A stretch of 64,000 nt of DNA from Shimia ponticola. GTDB taxonomy: Bacteria; Pseudomonadota; Alphaproteobacteria; Rhodobacterales; Rhodobacteraceae. Position numbers and translations under genes: made by a program. The notes below the pieces were generated by a model. The model was not told the DNA's origin. It saw only the letters and a list, made by a program, of their open reading frames with translations, and made no database searches. The DNA lies in contig NZ_VCDK01000003.1 of NCBI RefSeq assembly GCF_007995215.1, forward strand, positions 806,001-870,000, written 5' to 3'. Below are positions 55,667-63,495 of the stretch, piece by piece (the first letter of the stretch is position 1; each line of letters opens with the position of its first letter).

Positions 55667-55879
55667 ATGTCCGATATCAGCTTGCACCGCCCCGCTGCTT
55701 CCGCACGCAGCCAAGGTCTTGGCATTGTGTTTCATTGGCTGGCGGTTGCCCGGTCGCGCCGCGATCTGGCCCGTTTGGACGCCGCTGCATTGGAAGATAT
55801 CGGCATGTCTGCCAAACAGGCACAGGTCGAAGCCGCCCGCCCGTTGTGGGATGCGCCAAGCCGTTGGGTGAAATCCTGA
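55667..55879 (+). CDS. DUF1127 small protein
   Basis: A 70-residue basic protein. The DUF1127 core is 'WLAVARSRRDLARLDAAALEDIGMSAKQAQVEA' (about 25-57). A relative in R. sphaeroides (CcaF1) binds RNA and affects sRNA processing. GAGAGGA lies eight bases before ATG 55667. No CCUCC-hairpin RNA follows this copy; that RNA type lies instead at 5.7-6.0 kb without a DUF1127 gene. Confidence 0.9.
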   Translation: MSDISLHRPAASARSQGLGIVFHWLAVARSRRDLARLDAAALEDIGMSAKQAQVEAARPLWDAPSRWVKS

Positions 55880-55888
55880 GCATACTGA

Positions 55889-55916
55889 CAAAAATGCCGC
55901 GCTTTTCGAGCGGCAT
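55889..55916 (-). terminator. Hairpin with T-tract on the minus strand, in the DUF1127 to BI-1 gap
   Basis: ATGCCGC (55894-55900), loop, GCGGCAT (55910-55916); on the minus strand the stem is followed by about five T. No minus-strand gene ends here, so it may stop an antisense transcript. On the plus strand it lacks a T-tract. Confidence 0.45.
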
Positions 55917-56019
55917 CGGTGCCGGAAACGCTTGAAAATCGACTGTTTCAGTCCAATATTTGCTGGCGAATAGGTTCGAGGGCATGGGGCCCTCGATGCA
56001 CCCCAAATTGGAGGCACCA

Positions 56020-56838
56020 ATGGCAGACTATCAAACGGTGGGCTCGCGTATTGGCGCCCGCGCGGCCGAAATCGACGCGGGGCTACGCGCCCATATGAGC
56101 AAGGTCTATGCGACCATGTCCACGGGCATGCTGATCACAGCAGCCGCCGCGTGGGCCATCGCAGGACTTGCAACAACAACCGATCCTTCGGCTGCATACA
56201 CGACCGCTGAAGGCGGCATCGCCGCATTCCGTGAAGGTCAGTATTTGACCGGACTTGGCTATGCGATCTACGCATCGCCGCTGCGTTGGGTGATCATGCT
56301 GGCACCGCTGGCCGTTCTGTTCCTGGGCATGGGCCCGGTGATGCGGAATTCGTCCGCTGCTGGCGCACGCGTGTTTTTCTATGGCTTTGCGACCCTGATC
56401 GGTCTGTCGCTGTCGTCGATCTTTCTCGTCTACACGGCGTTCTCGATCACGCAGACCTTCCTGATCACCGCGATTGCCTTCGCAGGCCTTTCGTTGTGGG
56501 GTTACACCACTAAGAAAGATCTCAGCGGCTGGGGCACGTTCCTGATGATGGGTCTGATTGGCCTGATCGTCGCGATGATCGTGAACCTTGTCTTGGGCGC
56601 GTTCTTTGGCATCGCATCGCCTGCGCTGATGTTTGCCATCTCGGCCATCGGTGTTCTGATCTTTGCCGGTCTGACCGCCTATGACACGCAGAACATCAAA
56701 TCCGAATACGTGGCGCACGCGCACCACGGCGACGCGGATTGGCTGGAAAAATCGGGCGTGTTTGGTGCGCTGTCGCTGTACTTGAACTTCCTGAACATGT
56801 TCCAGTTCCTGCTGATGTTCATGGGTCAGCAAGAGTAA
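56020..56838 (+). CDS. Bax inhibitor-1/YccA family membrane protein
   Basis: A 272-residue protein with seven hydrophobic helices after a soluble N-terminus of about 35 residues. The family hallmarks are 'SKVYATMSTGMLITAAAAWAIAG' (helix 1), 'GALSLYLNFLNMFQFLLMFMG' at the C-terminus and the acidic 'GLTAYDTQNIKSEY' before it. Bacterial members leak Ca2+ or interact with FtsH. GGAGG lies seven bases before ATG 56020. It ends in a strong terminator. Confidence 0.93.
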   Translation: MADYQTVGSRIGARAAEIDAGLRAHMSKVYATMSTGMLITAAAAWAIAGLATTTDPSAAYTTAEGGIAAFREGQYLTGLGYAIYASPLRWVIMLAPLAVLFLGMGPVMRNSSAAGARVFFYGFATLIGLSLSSIFLVYTAFSITQTFLITAIAFAGLSLWGYTTKKDLSGWGTFLMMGLIGLIVAMIVNLVLGAFFGIASPALMFAISAIGVLIFAGLTAYDTQNIKSEYVAHAHHGDADWLEKSGVFGALSLYLNFLNMFQFLLMFMGQQE

Positions 56839-56861
56839 TCATCGCTGCATGGCAGTGACGA

Positions 56862-56890
56862 AAGGCCGGGGTTCGCCCCGGCCTTTTTTT
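56862..56890 (+). terminator. Intrinsic terminator after the BI-1 family gene
   Basis: AAGGCCGGGG (56862-56871), loop TTCG, CCCCGGCCTT (56876-56885), T-tract to 56890. The stem is a perfect 10 pairs. Confidence 0.93.
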
Positions 56891-56907
56891 GTGAGGAGGA
56901 CGACATC

Positions 56908-57291
56908 ATGCCGATCATCACCGCTTGGGCCGCGCTTTTCTGCGGCGCTTTGTTTTTTGCGCTGACAGTGCGCGTAATCATGGGACGCAGGAGCAGCAAA
57001 GTCTCGCTCGGTGACGGCGGCGACCCAATGCTTGAGCGGCGCATTCGCGGCCAAGGGAATGCCGCCGAGCAGATGCCCATTACGCTGATCCCGCTTTTCG
57101 CAGCAGAACTGGCCGGCGCGCCAGTGTGGCTTGTTGCTCTATCAGCCTTCGTCTTTTGCGTGGGGCGGTTGATGCACGGCATCGCCTTCGGGTGGATGAC
57201 ATTCAGCCCAATGCGCCTTTATGGATTCGCGCTCAGCCTGTTGGGCACGCTCGGAGCACTGCTAAGCCTCGCTGTTGCTCTGGTGCTCTAG
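56908..57291 (+). CDS. MAPEG family membrane protein
   Basis: A 127-residue protein with four helices, matching the membrane-associated eicosanoid/glutathione metabolism family. 'RRIRGQGNAAEQMPITLIPLFAAELAG' is the conserved loop-plus-helix-2 motif (E and the N-A-E-x-x-P), and 'GRLMHGIAFG' is helix 3. Some members have glutathione transferase activity. Its 3' end overlaps the convergent kinase-like gene by 30 bases. Confidence 0.88.
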   Translation: MPIITAWAALFCGALFFALTVRVIMGRRSSKVSLGDGGDPMLERRIRGQGNAAEQMPITLIPLFAAELAGAPVWLVALSAFVFCVGRLMHGIAFGWMTFSPMRLYGFALSLLGTLGALLSLAVALVL

Positions 57292-57807
57292 GCACAGGCC
57301 TCGCACATAAGCGTCTGTGGCGCGCCGAGAGGTCAGGCGGATCGCCGTTTTTCCTTCTGCGCGCGCGGTCGCAAAATGTGCCTGCATACGAGCTCGGTTC
57401 CGACGGCGGGTCCGCCAGATATAGAGCCAGAATTCCCAAGTGTGCCAACCGATGATCTCGGGACAGCCGTCTGGAAGATCTGGGCGGTTGCGGCCGTATC
57501 CGACCACCGTGCGCTTTACGACGCGCCAGAATCGCAACCCGATCGGCACATCAAGCCAGATCAGAGTATCAGCGCGTTCGAGTCGCGTTGGAAAAGTTGC
57601 CGACAAGCCCCCTTCGATGATCCACTCCTGACCCTCTTCAATTGGGCGGATCATGGCGATCTTTTCCGGCAGCGGCCTTTCCTTCCATCCCGACATCCAG
57701 TGGATATGGTCGATATGGATCACAGGCAGCCCTGTGACGGCACCCAGCTTGCGCGCGAGCGTGCTTTTCCCGGATCCGGGTGCCCCGATGACCATGACGC
57801 GCTTCAC
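57262..57807 (-). CDS. P-loop NTPase, adenylate kinase/FlaR-like
   Basis: A 181-residue P-loop protein. Walker A is 'MVIGAPGSGKSTLARKLG' (G8-xxxxGKST). 'GLPVIHIDHIHWMSGWKERP' and 'WIIEGGLSATFPTRLERADTLIWLDVP' match small AAA_17/adenylate-kinase-like proteins often labelled topology modulation protein. The ATP loop is certain, the substrate unknown. Last of the HIT-GNAT-kinase run; its start overlaps the GNAT stop by four bases. Confidence 0.85.
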   Translation of the reverse strand: MKRVMVIGAPGSGKSTLARKLGAVTGLPVIHIDHIHWMSGWKERPLPEKIAMIRPIEEGQEWIIEGGLSATFPTRLERADTLIWLDVPIGLRFWRVVKRTVVGYGRNRPDLPDGCPEIIGWHTWEFWLYIWRTRRRNRARMQAHFATARAEGKTAIRLTSRRATDAYVRGLCLEHQSNSEA

Positions 57808-58289
57808 AGCGCCCGCTGCATCCGGATCGCTGGGAAGTCGATCGCGCCCTGAAGTTGCACGGTCATCGGCCCGATCCGCTGGAACGCAACCGAAGCATAG
57901 AAAGGTTCAGCCGTCAGCGTCGCCCAGCATTCAAGGTGTTGCAAACCCGCGCCACGGGCGGTTGCAAAGCTATGCTCCATGATCGCACGTCCGATCCCGC
58001 GGCGCAGGTGGCGATCATCGGTGACAACATGGCGGATGTCGCCCCACCCTGCCCTTTTGCGATCTGGCGTCCAGCCGCCTGCCCCAAGCACCTGCCCGTT
58101 TTCAATGGCAAGGTAATAGGTCCCGCAAGACATCAGCTGAGGCCTTGCACGGGTCATTGCAGGGATTGCGGCGACCAGAACAGAGGGCGGGTAATCCGCC
58201 TTGAGAAGACGCGGATAAGTGCGCTGCAACAAGGCGTCGACGTGACCTGTGTCAGCCGGTGTTGCAGCGCGGATGATGAAGTCACCCAT
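57804..58289 (-). CDS. GNAT N-acetyltransferase
   Basis: A 161-residue acetyltransferase. The acetyl-CoA motif is 'VTDDRHLRRGIGRAIMEHSFATARGAG' (about 91-117, R-x-x-G-I-G). 'GTYYLAIENGQVLGAGGWTPD' is the preceding strand. The N-terminal 'IIRAATPADTGHVDALLQRTYPRLLKADYP' defines the substrate side; the substrate is unknown. It overlaps the HIT gene by eight bases. Confidence 0.88.
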   Translation of the reverse strand: MGDFIIRAATPADTGHVDALLQRTYPRLLKADYPPSVLVAAIPAMTRARPQLMSCGTYYLAIENGQVLGAGGWTPDRKRAGWGDIRHVVTDDRHLRRGIGRAIMEHSFATARGAGLQHLECWATLTAEPFYASVAFQRIGPMTVQLQGAIDFPAIRMQRAL

Positions 58290-58707
58290 ATGTTTGATCC
58301 TCCAGCATCTTGCTCAGGGCCTGCGCACTTTGGAATTGAGTCGATGGGCTTACAAAAGTGGCGTTACCGTCAAAGAAACGCGCAGACGTGATATCGTCCG
58401 CCTGAAAAAGCGGAAGGACATGGGCATGGACATGCGCCACTTCATTGCCTGTCAGCACAAAACCGACGCGCTCCACACCAAAGAGCACCTTTTGAGCGCG
58501 GGCAATGCGCTGACCGAGAACGATCATCTCACTGGCCAGGTCGGTGGGCAGATCATCGAAGACCTCGTAATGATCCTTGGTCACAATCTGCATGTGGCCG
58601 GAACGGATGGGGCGATGATCGGCAAAGACGATTAGGGTTTCGGTTTCCCATGCCCGGCCACAGTGATCGAGGTCGGCGGCGATGGCACAAAATGGGCATG
58701 TTTGCAT
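58282..58707 (-). CDS. HIT family protein
   Basis: A 141-residue nucleotide hydrolase/transferase. The histidine triad is 'HVHAHVLP' (about 97-104). The N-terminal 'CPFCAIAADLD' has the zinc-type CxxC. HIT enzymes cleave nucleoside 5'-phosphoramidates or dinucleotides. AGGAGG lies five bases before ATG 58707. The frame continues upstream through the rpmG terminator, which argues against an earlier start. Confidence 0.9.
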   Translation of the reverse strand: MQTCPFCAIAADLDHCGRAWETETLIVFADHRPIRSGHMQIVTKDHYEVFDDLPTDLASEMIVLGQRIARAQKVLFGVERVGFVLTGNEVAHVHAHVLPLFQADDITSARFFDGNATFVSPSTQFQSAQALSKMLEDQTYG

Positions 58708-58725
58708 GAGGCCCTCCTGAAAACG

Positions 58726-58752
58726 AAAAAGGCCGCGCTTGAAGCGCGGCCT
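58726..58752 (-). terminator. Intrinsic terminator of rpmG
   Basis: On the minus strand AGGCCGCGCTTCAAGCGCGGCCT is followed by TTTT. The stem GGCCGCGCTT/AAGCGCGGCC spans 58731-58750. It separates rpmG from the HIT-GNAT-kinase operon. Confidence 0.9.
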
Positions 58753-58780
58753 TTTCGTGAAAACTGGTCTGGAAGATCGC

Positions 58781-58948
58781 TTACTTGATCTTGCCTTCCT
58801 TGTACTCAACGTGCTTGCGCGCGACGGGGTCATACTTGCGTACCACCATCTTCTCGGTCATCGTGCGTGCGTTTTTCTTGGTCACGTAGAAGTGGCCTGT
58901 GCCTGCGCTTGAGTTCAGGCGGATTTTGATTGTGGTTGGCTTCGCCAT
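58781..58948 (-). CDS. rpmG: 50S ribosomal protein L33
   Basis: A 55-residue ribosomal protein: '[20 protein letters not shown]', then '[20 protein letters not shown]' and '[15 protein letters not shown]'. Size and sequence are those of the cysteine-free bacterial L33. The gene was too short for a simple ORF cutoff. It has its own promoter upstream and terminator downstream. Confidence 0.97.
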   Translation of the reverse strand: MAKPTTIKIRLNSSAGTGHFYVTKKNARTMTEKMVVRKYDPVARKHVEYKEGKIK

Positions 58949-59001
58949 GGGTCAACTCCGTCGTCAGGCGCAATAAGGCCCGGTCAAATCTTGAACCCCG
59001 C

Positions 59002-59029
59002 CTTTTACGCATCGCCCAAGGCGAGTCAA
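59002..59029 (-). promoter_or_regulatory. Promoter upstream of rpmG
   Basis: On the minus strand TTGACT (59029 to 59024), 16-base spacer, TAAAAG (59007 to 59002). The rpmG ATG lies 54 bases below. The -35 box is near consensus, the -10 box weaker. Confidence 0.5.
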
Positions 59030-59090
59030 CAGCGAAAGGCATGATCCTTTCCCGCACAAAAACCTTCACGGATTTTTTGGGCAAATAAAC

Positions 59091-59460
59091 GCGCGGAGGG
59101 CCTGTAAGCCGGATTCTGTTCCCCGGATTGCTCCGGTTCGATGACCATTCATCTGCGGCGGGTGTTACCACACGCCTCTAGCTGCCAACCCGATCCTCCA
59201 GCCAAGGCGGCCCTGCGGGATCCTATTTGGCATTGCTCCCGGTGGGGCTTGCCGTGCCGGTCCGGTTGCCCGTCCCGCGGTGGGCCTTACCCCACCGTTT
59301 CACCATTACCCGGGCATGCCGGGCTGTCTGTTCTCTGTGGCGCTGTCCCTGGGGTTACCCCCGCCGGGCGTTACCCGGCACCGTTGCCTTGTGGAGTCCG
59401 GACTTTCCTCGACGTGACTTGCTGCGCAAATCGCACCGCGGCCATCCGGCCCTCCGCGCC
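59091..59460 (-). ncRNA. rnpB: RNase P RNA, bacterial type A
   Basis: Read on the minus strand the RNA starts near CGCGGAGGGCC and ends with GGCCCTCCGCGC, which form the closing P1 helix (ends at about 59460 and 59091). The universal core GAGGAAAGTCCGGACTCC is at about 59413 to 59396, and the 3' conserved 'ACAGAATCCGGCTTACAGGCC' at about 59122 to 59102. This is the catalytic RNA that matures tRNA 5' ends. About 370 bases is normal. Ends are judged from P1 pairing. Confidence 0.95.
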
Positions 59461-59465
59461 GGGGT

Positions 59466-59494
59466 CGCTTACGCCTGTGCCTTCTGGCGGTCAA
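59466..59494 (-). promoter_or_regulatory. Promoter of rnpB, inside the amidase gene end
   Basis: On the minus strand TTGACC (59494 to 59489), 17-base spacer, TAAGCG (59471 to 59466). It would start transcription close to 59459, just where the P1 helix begins. It overlaps the last codons of the amidase gene. Confidence 0.6.
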
Positions 59495-60200
59495 TGGTGA
59501 TGCGCTGTGCAACGGCGGATGCGGCGCGCCGGTCCGATTCCGTCTCTGGCCCTTCTGCGCCGGGACGAAACCGCGCGCGAAAGGCCTCAAGCCGTGCCTC
59601 AAGACTCACATCCTTGGGATAGCCGATCTGATCAAGGCTGTCTGACAGTGGTGCGTCCGGGCCCTGCGACGCCGCTGCGCTTGCCAACCCCAGACGCGCA
59701 AGACGCGCCCAATCAAACCGGCGACCAGGATCAGCCTTGCGTGTGGGTGCCATATCCTGATGCCCGATCACGTTATGCGGTGTGATAGACCACCGCTTTT
59801 GAATACCAGCCACCAGTGCGGTCAACGCCTGCATCTGCGGTTCGGGAAACGGTTCGACACCGGTATTGGTCAATTCGATCCCGATCGAGCGGGAGTTGAT
59901 GTCATCCATTCCCGCCCAATTGCCCGCGCCTGCATGCCATGCTCGGTCTGCTTCTTCGACCATCTGCCAAACCTGTCCCTGACGGCTGATCAAATAATGC
60001 GCCGACACTTCATGGGCCGGATCACACAGACGTTCCAGCGCCGCAGCACTGGTTTTCATCGCCGTGTAATGGATCACGATAAGGGCCGGCGTCAGACCGT
60101 TTCGTCTGTCACCAAAGTTGGGGCTTGGATGCCAGTGGGGCTTATTGCCGGACAAGGCGATAAGGCGCCGGGTCCCATGCGCAGGCAAATCCATCGCCAT
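59469..60200 (-). CDS. N-acetylmuramoyl-L-alanine amidase, AmpD type
   Basis: A 243-residue zinc amidase of the amidase_2 fold. 'LIVIHYTAM' has the first zinc His; 'SRSIGIELTNTG' holds the catalytic-site Glu region; 'VIGHQDMAPTRKADPGRRFDW' has the second zinc His and the K/D pair of AmpD-type enzymes. It cleaves anhydromuropeptides during wall recycling. The start is uncertain: ATG 60200 or 60194 have a moderate AGGGG upstream, and both overlap the upstream lipoprotein gene by 50-60 bases. Confidence 0.85.
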   Translation of the reverse strand: MAMDLPAHGTRRLIALSGNKPHWHPSPNFGDRRNGLTPALIVIHYTAMKTSAAALERLCDPAHEVSAHYLISRQGQVWQMVEEADRAWHAGAGNWAGMDDINSRSIGIELTNTGVEPFPEPQMQALTALVAGIQKRWSITPHNVIGHQDMAPTRKADPGRRFDWARLARLGLASAAASQGPDAPLSDSLDQIGYPKDVSLEARLEAFRARFRPGAEGPETESDRRAASAVAQRITIDRQKAQA

Positions 60201-60861
60201 CCGGGTCAAGCCCCTGGCGGTCACGCTGTGGACCGCCTCGCGCGAGGAAATCCTGCTGAGCCTGATCGGCGCTTGCGTATTGCGCACAATTGCGCAGGAA
60301 CTTGGCATCGGTCGAGAAAGCCGAGCGCCGATAGACCGGCTGGCCAACCGAGTTCGTGGTGCTGAGCGCGTATTCCACGATGTTCGGCCCGTTTCCTGAT
60401 CGCGACGGCAAGGCTGTTGGCTGGATCACCTGATACTGTTCGCGCGCGCGGGCGATGCGGGCTGCATCGCTTTCAATCGACTCTCGTCCCGCAACGGCAT
60501 CAAAGTTCTGTTCGTCCGAAATCCCGGCTGTGCTGCGCGGTGGCCCGGCTGGCGTTGCGGGATCGGCCAAGGCCTGTTCAGCTGTAGCGATGACGTCCAA
60601 CGGCTGATCCGTCGAAGCTGTTTGTGGGGCAACACCACCTGCCGCCGCGGCGGCTGCGGTGGTTTCATCATTGATAATCGTCACGCTTTCCACGCGCGGA
60701 GCCGCTGGCAAAGGCCGCCCTTCAAGAGCCGCGTCGCGACGGGCGCGCTCGGCTTCATATTGGTCGTAGTTGCCAAAGCCGACACCAGAGCCCGAATCCG
60801 GCACAGCCGGATCACACGCCGCCAAGGCCAATAGCGAAATCGCCCCAAAAACCCGTTTCAT
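60142..60861 (-). CDS. Lipoprotein with excalibur calcium-binding domain
   Basis: A 239-residue lipoprotein. The lipobox is 'LAAC' with C16. A long Ala/Pro-rich low-complexity middle (about 25-150) leads to a C-terminal excalibur motif at about 195-232: 'NCAQYASADQAQQDFLARGGPQ' then 'LDPDGDGFACAWDP', with DxDxDG calcium loop and paired cysteines. The role of excalibur is unproven. It shares its 3' end with the amidase start, so both act at the envelope. ATG 60861; preceding codon is GTG. Confidence 0.85.
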   Translation of the reverse strand: MKRVFGAISLLALAACDPAVPDSGSGVGFGNYDQYEAERARRDAALEGRPLPAAPRVESVTIINDETTAAAAAAGGVAPQTASTDQPLDVIATAEQALADPATPAGPPRSTAGISDEQNFDAVAGRESIESDAARIARAREQYQVIQPTALPSRSGNGPNIVEYALSTTNSVGQPVYRRSAFSTDAKFLRNCAQYASADQAQQDFLARGGPQRDRQGLDPDGDGFACAWDPAPYRLVRQ

Positions 60862-60987
60862 CACTGAGTTACCCTTGCCCGTAGTGCGTTATGGATAGCC
60901 TGATCGGCCTTTCGACGCCAGCGCGGCGCATATTGAGCATCGGCAGCGGTTTGCCGATGCTCTTCATTTGCGTTGCCGGAGTCTGTT

Positions 60988-62469
60988 TTACCACCAGCGC
61001 GTCGGTTTGCCTGCAAAACCGGCGGCCTGCTCCAAAGCATAGGCCGTGTTCAACAGATCGCCTTCTTCCCAGGGGCGGCCGATAAGTTGCAGACCCAGCG
61101 GCAAGCCCTTGGAATCGATCCCAGTCGGAACACTGATCCCTGGCAAACCAGCCAGGTTGACCGTGACGGTGAAGACGTCATTCAGATACATTTCGATCGG
61201 GCTGAAATCAGCGCCGAGTTCAAAAGCCGAGGACGGTGTTGCCGGTGTCAGGATGGCGTCGATGCCATCCGCGAACACGTCTTCGAAGTCTTTCTTGATC
61301 AAGGTGCGAACACGGCGGGCGCGGTTATAGTAGGCGTCATAGAACCCGGCGGACAGCACGTAGGTGCCGACCATGACGCGGCGCTGCACCTCTGGACCAA
61401 AGCCTTCGGCGCGGGTCTTTTCGTACATCTCAGTAATGCCGTCGCCTTGCCCCAGCTTGGCCCGGTGGCCAAAGCGCACGCCGTCATAACGGGCGAGGTT
61501 CGAGGATGCCTCGGCGGGAGCGATCACGTAATAGGCCGGGAGGGCATATTGCGTGTGGGGCAGTGAGATATCTTTGATCACGGCCCCTGCATCGCGCAGC
61601 ATTTCGGTGCCTTCGGACCAAAGCTTTTCGATCGCGTCGGGCATGCCCTCCATCCGGTACTCTTTGGGAATACCGATGGTTTTGCCCTTGATGTCACCGG
61701 TCAGCGCCGCCTCGAAATTTGGCACTGCCAGTTCGGCAGATGTGCTGTCTTTTGGATCATGGCCGCACATCGTCTCGAGCATGATGGCTGCGTCGCGGAC
61801 GTCTTTGGTCATCGGCCCTGCTTGATCCAGCGAGGACGCGAACGCAACGATACCCCAGCGCGAGCAGCGGCCATAGGTAGGTTTGATCCCGACAATCCCG
61901 GTAAAGGCCGCAGGTTGACGGATCGAACCGCCTGTATCCGTGCCGGTGGCAGCAAGACACAGGTCCGCGGCAACAGCGGCTGCTGAACCACCGGACGAGC
62001 CGCCCGGCGTGAGATCAGCGTCTGAATTGCCCGCTTTCCAAGGGTTCACGGCGTTGCCGTAGACCGAGGTCTCGTTGGACGAGCCCATGGCGAATTCGTC
62101 CATGTTCAATTTGCCCAGCATGACAGCACCGGCGTCAAACAGGTTTTGGCTGACGGTGGATTCGTATTCCGGCTTGAACCCTTCAAGAATTTTGGACGCC
62201 GCCTGCGATGGTACGCCCTTGGTACAGAACAAATCCTTGATGCCCAGAGGAATACCGCACATCGCGGGCGCGTCGCCTGCCTTGATGCGCGCATCTGCGG
62301 CCGCTGCCTGTTCGCGGGCAAGATCGGGTGTGTGGTGAACGAACGCGCCCAGCGCGCCTGCGGCGTCGATTTCGCTCAGGCATGCCTCGGTCAGTTCGGC
62401 AGAGGTCGTGTCACCGGCGCGCAGCGCGTCGCGAGCGGCGGCGATTGTCAGTTTGTTCAGTTCAGACAT
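60988..62469 (-). CDS. gatA: Asp-tRNA(Asn)/Glu-tRNA(Gln) amidotransferase subunit A
   Basis: A 493-residue amidase-signature enzyme that supplies ammonia to misacylated tRNA. The Ser-cisSer-Lys triad lies in '[11 protein letters not shown]' (Lys) and '[36 protein letters not shown]' (both serines). Length is normal. gatC lies two bases upstream; gatB is not in this window, which is normal for these genomes. Confidence 0.96.
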   Translation of the reverse strand: MSELNKLTIAAARDALRAGDTTSAELTEACLSEIDAAGALGAFVHHTPDLAREQAAAADARIKAGDAPAMCGIPLGIKDLFCTKGVPSQAASKILEGFKPEYESTVSQNLFDAGAVMLGKLNMDEFAMGSSNETSVYGNAVNPWKAGNSDADLTPGGSSGGSAAAVAADLCLAATGTDTGGSIRQPAAFTGIVGIKPTYGRCSRWGIVAFASSLDQAGPMTKDVRDAAIMLETMCGHDPKDSTSAELAVPNFEAALTGDIKGKTIGIPKEYRMEGMPDAIEKLWSEGTEMLRDAGAVIKDISLPHTQYALPAYYVIAPAEASSNLARYDGVRFGHRAKLGQGDGITEMYEKTRAEGFGPEVQRRVMVGTYVLSAGFYDAYYNRARRVRTLIKKDFEDVFADGIDAILTPATPSSAFELGADFSPIEMYLNDVFTVTVNLAGLPGISVPTGIDSKGLPLGLQLIGRPWEEGDLLNTAYALEQAAGFAGKPTRWW

Positions 62470-62471
62470 TG

Positions 62472-62759
62472 TTATTCCACCACCTTCGGTACGGCAAAGA
62501 AGCCTTCGCGCGCGTCGGGCGCGTTGGCCAGAACAGCCTCGGCCTGATTGCCATCGGTCACGACATCTTCGCGGCGTTTCAGACGCATCGGGGTGACGGA
62601 CACCATGGGTTCGACACCGTCGACATCAACCTCATTCAGCTGCTCGATGAACCCGAGGATGGCGCTGAATTCCTCTGCCAAGGCAGGCAATTGGTCTTCG
62701 TCGACCTGAATACGGGCGAGCTTGGCGACCTTGGCCGCCGTTGCGGTATCGATGGACAT
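62472..62759 (-). CDS. gatC: Asp-tRNA(Asn)/Glu-tRNA(Gln) amidotransferase subunit C
   Basis: A 95-residue small subunit: [20 protein letters not shown], '[26 protein letters not shown]', C-terminal '[16 protein letters not shown]'. All are GatC hallmarks. GGAGGATTTC lies before ATG 62759. Two bases separate it from gatA; the pair is one operon. Confidence 0.96.
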   Translation of the reverse strand: MSIDTATAAKVAKLARIQVDEDQLPALAEEFSAILGFIEQLNEVDVDGVEPMVSVTPMRLKRREDVVTDGNQAEAVLANAPDAREGFFAVPKVVE

Positions 62760-62791
62760 GAAATCCTCCGGAAAACGGTATCTGGCGCGGT

Positions 62792-63448
62792 CTAAACCGG
62801 GTTGGCGGCATTGCCAACCATGTGCCTGCGATAAACCTCAATCATCCAACCCAGCATCACACCATTCAGAATATGCCACCAGAAGTGTGACCCCGCCGGA
62901 AGATCGTCACAGACGGGCATGTCATAGGACCGCAGCGTGATCGAGATTGTGAGGATCGACGCGCCGATCACCATGCCCAGCGCCGTTTGACGGTTTTTCT
63001 GTGCGACCAGCGGGGCAAAAAGGATCAGCAGGATCGGCACGTTCCAATAGAAGTTCGAGATTTGAAAGAACGGCAACCGATCCATCAAAGGCGTGACGAC
63101 CGCAGCAAAGGGCACAAAGGCCACAACCAAAAGCCCGGCCTGCCACCATGTCCAGCCCAAGAAATCATGGCCAACTGCGTAGAGATAGAGCAGGATAAAC
63201 AACCCGATGGGTGTGATGTCTGCCAGTGATGCCCAACCTGTCGCGTGAGTGTGGAACAGGAAGGACCCGACACCGATACAGGCGAGGATCACGATCAAGG
63301 CTGTCGCAATGGGCAAACCATGCCCGCGCGTCCGATGCCACATCACAAGAGCAGCGATCAAAAAAGCGGCATTTGTCACCGCATTAAGCGGCTCGGACCA
63401 ATAGGTGAAATCAGTTCTTTCACAATAGATATCGATCTGTTCAAACAT
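62792..63448 (-). CDS. Ceramidase-type membrane protein (CREST superfamily)
   Basis: A 218-residue protein with seven hydrophobic helices. Metal-type residues fit the alkaline ceramidase family: '[20 protein letters not shown]' (N-terminal E-x(10)-EP-x-N motif), '[20 protein letters not shown]' (H and D) and '[14 protein letters not shown]' (HxxxH). Eukaryotic relatives hydrolyse ceramide; bacterial substrates are unknown. AAGGCTAAGACC precedes ATG 63448. It is divergent from the UPF0173 gene. Confidence 0.82.
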   Translation of the reverse strand: MFEQIDIYCERTDFTYWSEPLNAVTNAAFLIAALVMWHRTRGHGLPIATALIVILACIGVGSFLFHTHATGWASLADITPIGLFILLYLYAVGHDFLGWTWWQAGLLVVAFVPFAAVVTPLMDRLPFFQISNFYWNVPILLILFAPLVAQKNRQTALGMVIGASILTISITLRSYDMPVCDDLPAGSHFWWHILNGVMLGWMIEVYRRHMVGNAANPV

Positions 63449-63495
63449 GGTCTTAGCCTTTTTTTCGGGCAAACACTCTGACGAATGGAGAATTT

